DNA of 64,000 bases from Enoplosus armatus (lineage: Eukaryota > Chordata > Actinopteri > Centrarchiformes > Enoplosidae): assembly GCF_043641665.1 (NCBI RefSeq), contig NC_092196.1, positions 14,567,692 to 14,631,691 of the forward strand. Reading direction: 5' to 3'. The stretch's first letter is position 1. Each line of letters starts with the position of its first letter. The notes under the pieces are model-generated. The model did not search any database and had not been told where the DNA came from. It saw only the letters and a program-made list of their open reading frames with translations. Position numbers and translations under genes: made by a program. Positions 13,107 through 24,200 of this stretch are shown in pieces.

Positions 13107-13486
13107 GCTAGACCAGCAGGCGGGAGCAGGGAAGAGGGAGGTGGATGTAATAGATGAGGTGTTTTTCAGGATCGTCCAGCTGATGTCCAGCTTCAGTATC
13201 TGGATAATGATGAATCCTGGCCCTGATGATGATGACCTGCTGCTGACAGTTACACGAGCTCAGGGAGAAAAAAAGAAAGTATACAAGGGGAAATTCAACG
13301 CCCCAGTGAACAGGAAACTGCCTCTAAAACGGAAATATGACACCACAACCACATGTGTGTTCTTAGTGGAGCAACCGTAGATGATATACTTATCTCCTCC
13401 CATATTTTGTGTAATCATTCATTGTGTGTCAACGTTTTCTAAAGTATTGAAAACCGTCAGCAAACCAGGAGCTAATTTGGCATAAT
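13107..13486. other. Spacer between icam start and angptl6 3' end
   Basis: This spacer of about 380 bp must contain the icam 5' UTR and promoter (transcribed leftwards). No TATA box or clear site is visible. A plus-strand open frame at 13075-13380 overlaps the icam signal-peptide exon in antisense and has no recognisable content. Confidence 0.45.
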
Positions 13487-13492
13487 TTTATT
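13487..13492 (-). terminator. Polyadenylation signal of angptl6
   Basis: AATAAA on the minus strand about 190 bases after the angptl6 stop codon, giving a short 3' UTR. Confidence 0.6.
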
Positions 13493-13678
13493 GAAAAGCA
13501 CATTGCAAATTGCAAAACATAAAAATGTGGCAGGAAATTGCAGCACAGAGGACAGACATTGACTGGCCTCTAATCAACATGTAAATACTGTACAGGGTTA
13601 ACACTGAAACATATTCTTCAAGGCCCTCTACATATGTCTACATCTGATCATCATCACGTTGTCCATAATGCAACTATT

Positions 13679-16672
13679 TTATGTGGGTTTGATCATCATG
13701 GAAACTCGTTTGAGAGAGTAGGACCCTCCGTGGAACTCTGCCCAGTAGACCCCATCCTGGTAGCGGCTGCGATAGTGTCCACCTCGATACCACACACCGT
13801 TCAGATTGGAGTGGGCACACATGTGGTACCACCAGCCTCCTTTTTGGTAATGAGCGCAGTTACCTGGTGACACAACAGGAGAACTGGTTTATTAACAGAA
13901 AAAATCGAAATACCAGCAGAGAGCTGACAAACAGGACCAGGGGGCGAGCAGACCTGTATAGCTGTCCTTGTCTCGATCCAGAGTGGTGAAGGCCTTGTTG
14001 TTGTGCCACGAGAGGGAGTCCCCTGCATTGCCGTGGTATTGTCCTAACCGCAGTCGGTACCAGTCACTCTCTGGTTCCAGGTGGAAGCTATCATACTCAG
14101 CAAACACCTGCCGGCCCTGCCAGTCCTCCAGAGCCACCCGTAGCTTATATTGGGCCTGTTTAGTCAACCAGTAGAGGTGTTCCAGGCCGAGCCAGTACTC
14201 CCCATCCAGGTTCCCAAAGCCTTGCTGCAAAACACAAACACAGCAAATCAGTGTTCATTTTGTGTTGTTCACATGCATGAATTCCTCTATTTTTAGCCAT
14301 GCTAGCGGCATCCACCGCTGAAACAACTATTAGATGGATTGCCATGACATTCATGTTCCCTGGAGGATGAATTTTGGTTAAAGTTTTCACCTGCAAAATA
14401 TTTCAACATCTACTGGATGGATTGGCACAAAACCTGGTACAGACTTTTATGGTCCCCAGAGGATGAATCCTGCTGACTCTTCCTCTAGGTATCTGGCTTT
14501 TAGTGAAACATCTCAACAAATATTAGATGGATTGCCAAGAAATTTGGTACATTCATGTCCCTTAAGTCTTGGAACAACAAAAAACGGGCCCCAGTGTGTT
14601 TTGCAGACTTGCAGGTGTGTGGAATCACCTTATACTGCTCCCAAGTCCTGAAGAAGTTGACCGACCCATCCTGTCTCCTCTGGATGACGGTCCACCCTCC
14701 CTGAGCCAGACTCTGCTCACACCAGGCCTGCAGGAGGCGGTTGGCACTCTGTGGGCGGAGCAGGTAGATCCCACTGGTGGTCTCGCCTGATTCGAGCACA
14801 TGCTGGCAGTCCCGCCACGGCCCTGAGATGGGAGAAGTATATGCAATCAAGTGAGGGTTGTAGGAGCCATGATAAGAAACGCATTATACAGATATAGTTG
14901 TAATATTTTAATATATATATCATTTTGAAATCCTTTACTGTAAGATATGAATATGTGTTCTGGAAAATGTTGTATTAAATAGTCATTGTTGTAATGTTAA
15001 TAGTTACTGCTGTCATTTTTTTCACAGTAAACCGTTGAAATTGAGTTTCTGGCTTCTGAGGATTTATTTTGTGTCAAATGCATTGCTTTTGCAGGGTTTT
15101 GGAAGACCACAGATACAAAGCAACTCCAGCCAACACATGTTGAGTGTCATGTCACAGTGATAAGATGAACATAGGAGTCTGGTACAGAGAAAATGTATAC
15201 ATGGAGGAAAATCTCCCACACAAAGTGATAACGCCTAGTGGTCATTTGTGGACCATCCTCAGCCATATTCGCACGGACAAGATGTGGCAATGCAGTCTTT
15301 CATCACACGTTTTAGGAAGTGGTGAGTCACGCAAATTGTGGAGTCACTTTGCTTCTGTCGACGGGAAGGACTTGTAATTTCAAACATTCCAGTTGTGCAA
15401 GTACACAGGAGCAGTGTGGTTTAAAGCTCCAACAAACGCTGTGGTTCATGTGTGCGCTCACAAATGTGTCTTCATTATAAAGTCTCCGTTCTTGTAAGAG
15501 CTGGTAGCTGTGATTGACATTGTTTAGGCATTCCCAGAGAGATAGGCTCCGACCAGCAGGTCACCGACTCCTTCAGCTTCTGCTTATCTAAGCAGCTAAA
15601 TAACTCTGAGGGACAGAAGATGGATTCGCTTATACACACACATTCAATCAAGTACTCCTGCTGTGAGACATGCTTTACATTACCTGGGGTCTTTGTGACA
15701 GGGAAGCTAATGAAAGGAGGGTCTGTAGGGGTGTTGGCTGTAGTGGTGGGGAGGGAATGAACTGGAGGAGCACTTTGGTCCCTTTGAACATCATTGGTCA
15801 TTTCGTTGGCTTCAGAGCTGTAATTAGGATGCACATTAGAGTGCCTTTGGTTTGGTGGTTCAGTTGTCACCTGTCCAGACCAACACAAAAACAACACACC
15901 ATTCTCAGTTCCTGTGTAAGGACGCTGTACAAATTTGCAACATGACCGCAGTTTGTTCCCTACCAGAGAGGACTGGGCAGAGTCCCTGCACTGGCATTGC
16001 TTCTCCAGACGAGCAATAAACTGGTTCTGGGAGCTCATCATGGAGGTGAGGGCTCCGTACTTCTTCTCCAGCTCCCTGTAGTTACTGGACACCTGCAGTG
16101 CCTGAGATGTTCCAGCACAGTTTGATAATGCTCAGGTTACGTTATGGAGCTTTGCTGTGACATGAAACAAACATCAACAAGGGCTGCAGTTCTCTGCTCA
16201 CCTGTGTCGTAGCATTCAGCAGGAGGTTCTCCACCCTTTGCTGCTCCAAAGCCTGGTCTTTCTTGTGTATGACTTCATGTAGCAGCTGGGCATAGAGCTG
16301 GGCAATGCGAGAATTCATGCTGTTACTCTCTTTGCGCAAGGCTCTTACCTCCATGGCAAGGGACCCCTCCTGCTCCAGCTGGCCCCGGAGCTTCTCCAGC
16401 TGTTCCTGCTGCCTTCTGAGCTCCGCCCGCAGCGCTGCCACCTCCGAGTGGTTGTTAGTGGCAGACTGCATGTTCAAACACAGCGCGCCTGTCAGTTTTT
16501 GCTGTGGAACAATGAAGGTGTATGAGCAACGGCCTCCTTTTGTATCTGAAGACTGTGAGGAACGTTTCTGGGTGTTGTCGCCATGAGCCCCCTCCTTCCG
16601 TCCTCCAGCTTCTGGTATGTCCACACAGAGCGTTAAGAAAAGAGTCAGACCTATTGTCAGTGTCTTCTCCAT
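13679..16672 (-). CDS. angptl6: angptl6, secreted angiopoietin-like protein 6 (481 aa)
   Basis: A secreted angiopoietin-like factor; the mammalian protein is linked to angiogenesis and metabolic control. Six coding exons: 16202-16672, 15964-16101, 15684-15870, 14629-14822, 13954-14224, 13679-13863, all phase-consistent. The first exon has a signal peptide (MEKTLTIGLTLFLTLCVD) and then a long coiled coil (roughly residues 75-200, for example AALRAELRRQQEQLEKLRGQ). A Ser/Thr/Pro-rich linker follows. The C-terminal fibrinogen-like domain (about 265-481) has its cysteines in DCQHVL, WCEQSL, GNCAHY and HMCAHSN, plus GEYWLGLEHLYWLT and SRYQDGVYWAEFHGG. The end GGHYRSRYQDGVYWAEF is closest to ANGPTL6, and ppan/p2ry11/eif3g/dnmt1 follow as in human. 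Human ANGPTL6 has 470 residues. Introns separate the fibrinogen domain into three exons. Confidence 0.9.
14321..14575. repeat. Degenerate tandem repeat in an angptl6 intron
   Basis: Three diverged copies of a unit built on ATTAGATGGATTGCCA...TTCATGTCCCC.AGAGGATGAAT start near 14321, 14404 and 14514, spaced about 83 and 110 bp. This is a sequence type I associate with widespread fish repeats. It lies between the coding exons ending at 14224 and 14629. Confidence 0.6.
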
Positions 16673-17310
16673 GAAATCTGTTAAACTTCTGAGGACACCC
16701 TGGGAGCGGAGGAGAGGACAGGATTAGAATAACCACAGACGTGATCCTCAGATGTGATGAATCATTCAGAAACTCGTCTGACACTTTGACACAAAGACGT
16801 GAACTCTGTGTTCAAGGAAACTGTGTGTTGTGGGTCTTGACTGTTCACCAGATGTGCCCTTGCGAAGCGAAAGTGGCTGGAATTTATTAGCAGGTAAACA
16901 CTGAAGGGACAACAGTCAACATCAACCAGCCAGAATCAACACACCTCCGTCTCTCGGTCAACAGAAGAGTTAGCTCCACATCCAACCACAGCAACCACGG
17001 TCAACACCATAAACACATGAATCCAAGAAGGTCAATATTGACATCTGACACAAAAATCTCCTGTATAACTTTCCCATCAAAACACATCACTGATACCAAT
17101 ATTATATGTCTGCACTTCAAACACTTTCTGAATTAAACAACAACTTAATTGGCCAAGTGCAATGTTGGATGCCACAAACAGTGAAAGTACATTTCAGTCT
17201 ACATTAAAGTGGATTATTCTGACATTCACAGCTCAGAACTCACCGTAGCAGCTGAAAAGTGTTTAGGTCGTCGTTGTTCTGCTCCGGTGTGTAGCAGCTG
17301 TAAAATCACA
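16673..17310 (-). other. angptl6 5' UTR: non-coding exon, intron, and leader of coding exon 1
   Basis: Coding exon 1 has a good acceptor (pyrimidine tract then CAG) just upstream of 16699, 27 bases before the ATG. A matching donor, TACG|GTGAGT, ends a non-coding exon at 17244 whose body runs to about 17,300. The roughly 540-bp intron between them carries no coding potential. Transcription start is probably close to 17,300. Confidence 0.6.
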
Positions 17311-18141
17311 TGTTCAAAGATAATGAGGAGTCACATAAACGAGCCGCTTCTTCCAAATTCAAAGTCGTCTTTGGATCCTCCGTAAATGTCCAAGTGAAGA
17401 TTAAGGAAGTTCTGTCAGCAGCTAGACTACCTCTTCACCCCCCGGGAGGTTCTGTCTCAAGAAGGAGACAACTAATTACAAACTATCCAAATGACGCCGC
17501 CTCCCACTACTTGTTATTTAGCTGCTCAGAACAGTAATCCCGGGATGTCTCCTCCCTCTGCCATCAACCTGCTATCCTGCCACAGACTCTGTCCAGTAAG
17601 AAGCTGAACTAGTGTGGTATTCAAGTGATTATTTTCATTATCAATTCATCTGCTGATAAATGAAAACATACAGAGCCCAAGGTGACAACTTCAAATGTCT
17701 TGTTTTGTCCAATAGTCCAAAAATCATCATATATATACATGTGACACAAAGAAAAGCACCAACTTCTCACATTTGAGAAGCTAGAAACAACAATTATTTG
17801 TCCTTTTTGCTAAAGAAAATGACTAAAATAAGTATCAATTATCAAAATAGTTTCTGATTGATTTTCTGATTAAACGACTAATCGTTTCAACTACACTTTC
17901 ACCTCATCAATGCACCATGATTCATGGCCTTCGTCTTCTGGTGTGCAGTTGGCATGTTCTCCCTGCTGCTGTGGGTTTGCTCCAATCTGTGAGAGACGCA
18001 ACAAATGTAAATAGACAGCAGGGTTTCCTGGAAATAGACACATCCCAAACAATAGCACATCAGCCTCAGATCTATAGACACTAATATTCTGCCACAACAC
18101 AACACATTTATATGGTTTTATCTTTTATCTGACTGAGGTTT

Positions 18142-18621
18142 GGCATAGGCAGTGGCGGAAGAAGTACTCATTCTTTACTTAAGTAAATGTATCAATACTA
18201 TAAATAAAATAAAACCTACTTAAAGTATCTCTTTGGGCATTATGGATCCTTTCAGAGTTTTATTATATCATAATATTGGAATATTATTACTGATAAATCA
18301 ACATGTAAGCAACATTTGTATGTCCCAGCTGGTTGAGGTGATGCTAATTTCAATTATTTTTCTATACTGCTTGTTTTTAGTATTTTAATCCATCACAATG
18401 CATCACATTTTGTAAGTTGATCACATGTTTTATATGTAAAATCTTAGTTTGCAAAGCAACTAGTAACTGTTGCAGTCAAATCATTGTAATGGGGTAAAAA
18501 GTACAATATTTGCCACCGAAATGTAGTGAAGTAAAAGTACAAAGCTTCACACAATGGAAATACTCAAGTAAAGTACATGTAGCTCAAAACTGTGCTTGTA
18601 TTGTCCACCACTGGGCGTACG
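18142..18621. mobile_element. Non-autonomous hAT-type MITE
   Basis: The element is 18150-18613. The left end CAGTGGCGGAAGAAGTACT and right end TTGTCCACCACTG are inverted copies (CAGTGGYGGA). The interior is full of AAGTAAAAGTAC-like direct and inverted repeats, typical of a very common teleost MITE. The flanking 8-mers GGCATAGG and GGCGTACG match at 6 of 8 bases, as expected for an aged hAT target-site duplication. No transposase is present. Confidence 0.75.
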
Positions 18622-19670
18622 TAGTTGAAATTCAAATGTCTGCATCAACATGCAGCAGCTTCAGTGCAGCCTAATTAAAGTATGACACCTGGCCTCTGCA
18701 CAATTCTGCAATTCCTGTTTCATCTTTCATTTGTTGGAGTCATTTGTTGGAGTAACATATGTAGAGATCCAGAACTGTGTTTGCAACTTTGAACCCACAG
18801 AATAGACTGCAGTGGCTTCCTGCTGTATGTGATAACAGCTATAAAAAAAACCCTAGTTGCACTGATGGTCACACCCAATCTGTGACATCAAAACACAGCA
18901 GGTTTAAGGTGCAATCAGACAGCAAAAGAAAAAATTAAGAAAACACAACTCCAGCATCAGGTTACTTTTGAACTTTAAGATGCTGTCACAACTGTTCTGT
19001 GGCCAGTGGTGTTTAAATCTGCAGAGCACAAATATTTAAAATGTCAATCTGAACCCATTAGTTTCATAGCCCTCTAACTTCACAGACTCACACAGTTCAA
19101 TGATTTTGGTGTGTGATGATGAGTGATACCACTTGGTCACTGTATTGTGGAGTTAGGTGTCTTGACAGACACGCCAAAGATCTTTCAATGTTCGGGTGGA
19201 AAATACCACACCTAAAATTATGTTAGCAACTGACAGTGTTTCCTTGTGATTTCAATTCCTCTTATTCTCTACAGGCCCTGCTCTCTGCTGCAACTCTTGA
19301 ATAAAGTTTTTACAGACAGCCATTGAAGCTGCCGCACTTCATAGAGTTTAATGTTTATCTTGTAGAATAATGTTTTTAGTACACTTGTAACAATGTGGCA
19401 TTGCCTAAGAAATGTACTTTTTTAGCTATGTTGACTTAAAATGAACATATTGATTCGGTTTTATGAAGGCCATTGGAAGACAAATAAACTAATAAATAAA
19501 GGACCACAAAAAATAACAACAAATAAAAAAATGCATTTATATTTTGCCAAAAAGGTATAGTATAGAGGTGCCGTCTTTGCTGTTTGTAAGTGTGGATTTA
19601 ACACATTTTAACACACTTGTGCCTTCCTCAACGCTAGTTACACCCTGTAATTAAAATCATCTGTGTATGC

Positions 19671-20320
19671 TGTCCTCTAGTGGTCACAGTGAGGAACTGC
19701 AACAATAAATTCGTCATATGACAGACAAAGTGATCAAATTGAAGCAATCACAACTGAGCAGAAGTGATCATCAAATGATAATGTTCATCGTAATCTGGTG
19801 GTGACAGTTAAAACTACAGCTTTACGGAGGGTCCGTTTTTCGGCTGGAAAATACAGCTATTAAAACAGAGTAGGGTTACTCCAAGAAAGAACAAAAGCAT
19901 AGATAAAGCGCATTAGCAACGGACACGATTGCTTCATGATCATTTAAGATTTTGAATCTGATTGCTTCATGTTGGTCACTTTCTTTTGAATGTATTTACC
20001 GGAAGTGTTACTATGCTATGTCTGCATTGACGCTGTTGTTGCAGTTCCTCGCTGTGACCATCAGAGGGCGACGGACACAAACATTCTAAATGCATAGATA
20101 TTTGACCAAATCGATGTAACGCTAATTGTGAATGTTGGGGGAATTAACAATTATTAATCCACGTACCGAGTACATTAACAATCAATTATCTTTCATACTC
20201 TCACTGAAGAAAGTTATTGGCTTAACCGTGACTACAGAACGGTGAACATGGTTACTGTACAGTAATGTGGTTTTACAGTGTTGCAGTTCCTAAATGTGGC
20301 CACTGGAGGGCAGTGAACAC
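19671..20320. repeat. Three copies of a 36-bp motif, one inverted
   Basis: The motif GTTGCAGTTCCT..(N)TGTGACCA..(A)GAGGGC occurs inverted at 19671-19705 and direct at 20036-20072 and 20278-20318. The first two form arms of a potential 400-bp inverted-repeat unit. This may be the termini of an old MITE; no target-site duplication is clear. Confidence 0.5.
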
Positions 20321-21285
20321 AGGAGACTCTTGAGCTAGCGAGTTTTTTCCACAAGCACTGCCTAGCTAGCAACGGCTAACAGGGCTATCGAAAAGTTGTT
20401 TTCGTTTTTGTTTTTTTTACTTTATTCCGTCAGCAGATAAAACAAAACACATTCAGAACAAATGAAGTGAAGACGCCAGTTTCCCAAAAAGTAGCCTACC
20501 GATGCAGTCAGAATAGTGGTCCCTCAAGGGTCTCGTCAAGACAGACACAATAACATTCTAATACTACCGGTAAAACTTTCAAAATAAAAGACCAAGAAGC
20601 TTCAGCAATGTTTAGAAGTGTCCACTGATATGTGTCTGTGAGGTGGACAAAACGTTCACCTACTTTTAGTATAGTTGTTTTAGTAGCGTAGTCTTCTTAC
20701 TTTCTAGTCTAATTTCAGTAGTATTAATTGCAGGACTGTTTGCAGCACATCGTTAAATATGTTAATTAATGCTGTTATCATTCTTCGTAATAATGAGTTG
20801 AATTACGCAGTTAAAGTTGAGTTACGCAGTTAGTCTACTAATTCGCCATGGCTGCGACGTCCAACTTGTAAGAGGAGCGTCTGCAATCTTATTTATTTGC
20901 TTATATCAAGGCAATAGGAAAAGTAAACGGTATTTAAATGTGGCTTTTTAAATATGAGTAGATGGCATAGGTTATAATGGTTATAATTATCAACTGTACA
21001 TTACACTGATGAGTGAGTGAGTTATTATTATTAGCTCCTGTACACGCGGACCACTTATGCTCGGAACGACCGGACATGTGGGCCACACGGACACATTAGA
21101 GTGCGACACACAGTGGGAGAACCATGTGGACGTCGCGTTGACGCCGAAGTTGAATCGTTCAAGGTTATAGATTGAGTTTTACGGGCATGATGATTGATGA
21201 TTTTTCTTGACAGCATAAATATAGTGTAGCAACAGTTAATGTGACCTTGTTGACTGAATTCATCTTCTCTACACCTCGCTGAAAA

Positions 21286-24200
21286 ATGGGGAAATCAAAG
21301 GTAAGTGACGGCCTGTGCCAGCATGTTAGCCTCAATTGAAGAGCGTTAGCCTGATGTGAGCGTAAAATTCAGAGAAGTTATTCAATAGGCTGTATAATTC
21401 TTCTTTTGCGATCTATATTAAATAAGAATCCTTTAGTTTAACTACAGTTGGTGGTCAATGTGTGGTCATGTTAGTATTGAAATAACGTTAGCTGGCGTTT
21501 TAGCCGTTTTAGTTAACTTTGAGCTTTAATCGTCATTCGGGAATCTGTCGAGCGTAATTTTAACCTTTTTATTCCACGATAATTATTATTTGAATCTCGT
21601 GCTTTCAGACCAAGAACCAGAAGAAATCCCGAGCAAATGCCAACCATGTGGCCGAGGAGACGTACGGAGCTATCCCCCACTCCTTCGTGTTTCATCGGGG
21701 TCAGATTGGGAAAAACGTGGGTCAGCTCATCCTGGACATGCGGAGGGTCATGGAGCCTTACACTGCAGAGTCTCTGAAGGTCTGTCTGTGAAACTAAAAG
21801 CTGGACCCGCCGTCTTCAGCATAGATGTTTCTGTACAGACCTGTAGGAGGCTACGTTGATTTATTTAAGGAGAGTAGAGATGTATAGGCTTTATTTTAAG
21901 TTTTGAGGTTTTCCTGCGATGCTTTAATGTGAAAGCATCTGTCTGCTGTTTCACACTCACTGTGTCTGACCTGCTGTTGCTTTTTATTTGTACCAGATCA
22001 GGAAAAAGAATGTGCTGAAGGACTTTGTGGCTATTGCGGGACCTCTGGGAGTGACACACTTCATGATCTTCACCAAGACTCCCAGCAGCATCAACATGGT
22101 AAGATCCGATCACATCATAAGCAAACACTTCTTTGGTACTGGAGGACTTTGCAGTTTTGCCATGTTACATTTGTACCACCATCCATCCAACAACACATTT
22201 CTTGTGCTTTCAGAGACTTGCTCGACTTCCTAAAGGCCCCATGCTTCATTTCAGAGTGCTCAAGGTAAATATATGAATTCATACTTAAAACACAACAAGT
22301 ACAAAAGAGAGATGGGCTCAGATGATGAACATTTTAATATTTGACTGCTGGTGATGTTTTCAAAGTAAACGCACTGATGTGCCCAAACTGCCAAAATCAT
22401 TTTAACTTTTAATATTTTCCCACTGTAAGGACTCTTACCTTTTTTTCAGTACTCTCTTATCAAAGACGTGGTTTCGTCTCTGAAGAAGCACAGGATGCAC
22501 GAGCAGCAGTTCACACATCACCCGCTACTCATCCTCAATAACTTTGGATCTGACGGCATGCATGTCAAACTCATGGCCACCATGTTCCAACACATGTTTC
22601 CTTCCATTAATGTGCACAAGGTACGTTTCTCCAGCAAAACTGTTGCATTAATGACACTTTGACTCAAGATTTAAAGCCTTGTTGGCATGATGAAAGTATA
22701 GTCTTCTGAGAGTACCTTTGAGGATTTGTCAAAAGTAAACGCTTTCTGATTTCTGAATCTTTGAGTCATTCGGCAATGTAGAAGTTTAACACTCATTTCT
22801 AGCAAAATAATAAGGTTATTGTTGTTTTCCAGGTAAGCCTCAACAATATCAAGAGGTGTGTGCTGCTGAATTACAACCCAGTGTCCCAGGAGATTGAACT
22901 TCGCCATTAGTAAGTAAACATATTTTGTCATAAACACAAAGTTAGTCGTAGTTTTCTCAGTGTAGGTATAAGACAGTGTCTTGTGGAGTGATGGTTGCGC
23001 TCAGATGATGACAGATTGTGACTTGATTGTTCAGTGATGTATGTTCAAAGTAAACGCACTGATGAGCCTCCACACAATGACCCAATGTCTTTTATTTATT
23101 GATTTTTTTAAATGTCACACTGACCACATGATCGTGTTCCCAACCTGCAGCAGCCTGAAGGTCGTCCCTGTGGGAATGAGCCGTGGAGTCAAGAAGCTGA
23201 TGCAGGAAAAGTTCCCCAACATGAGCAAGTTTGAGGATATCAGTGAGCTTCTGATGAAGTAAGGTTCTTGTTAAGGTACACTTCTTGTAGTCCTGAACTC
23301 AAAGGGCACTTAGTTTGTAGGCAGTCTGCAGATGATGTGCTGTAATACCTGAACTATTCTGTGCGACTCTCAGGGGGGCGAACCTTTCAGAAAGTGAAGC
23401 AGAACAAGACGGGGAGCACAACATAACTGAACTGCCACAGGTCTACTCTGGCCGAGGCAACATGGCGTCCCAGCAGAGTGCTGTCCGTCTGACCGAGGTG
23501 AGTCTGCTGAGGGAGTACAGCTTTTGAAAACGGTGAAAATGATGCTTGGATGTCACCTGAATTGAATCGTTGTTGTCCTCAGATTGGTCCTCGCATGACT
23601 CTGCAGCTGATGAAGATACAAGAAGGCATGGGAGAGGGGAACGTCCTTTACCACTCCATTAGTGAGTGCACGTCTGCCTTATTCATTCATCTTTGTTTTA
23701 TTCAGGTGTACTTGATGACAAAAATCTGTATGAATTCTATGATTTCTCTCTAAAAGTAAACGCTTACTGATACATCTAAAGATGACAATTTTTTAAGTAG
23801 ACCTGGTGCAGGTTGTCTTTTAACGCGAAATTGTTTTGTATTATGTTTGCCAGTCTCCAAGACGGAGGAGGAAATCCAGGAGATCCTGAACAGGAAGGAG
23901 GCCCAGCTGAAAGAGAAAGAGGGTCGTCGGAAAAAGCAGGAGCTGAATGTCACTCAGAAGAAAGAGAAAAAAGAAGATAACAAGTAATTTCACCTTGTAG
24001 ATAATTTGACCCTTCTGCTATAACCATTTGACTCATTTGACTGAAGTGTAAAACTGTTCACTCTTAACAGGAAAAAGAGCCTGGAAGGCATTAAGAGGAA
24101 ACATGCTGAGGCTGAAGAGGACAGTGAGGTGGAGGATCCTGGGATGCAGGACGATCAGACGGCTGCTGTCGAGTCTGATGATGAGGCAGAGTACTACAGA

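Larger units (their letters stand above)
17311..21285. other. Intergenic region between the divergent angptl6 and ppan genes
   Basis: About 4 kb with no supported gene. It holds a hAT MITE (18150-18613) and three copies of a 36-bp motif (19671-20320). The last 250 bases before 21286 are CpG-containing and should include the ppan promoter and 5' UTR. Short open frames here lack any family signature. Confidence 0.6.

Noticed and set aside
23259..23582. C/D-like boxes in ppan introns 7 and 8
   Set aside because: ATGATG and CTGA occur but are only about 20-25 bases apart, and there is no AAAGTAAACGC guide. Too short for a C/D snoRNA.
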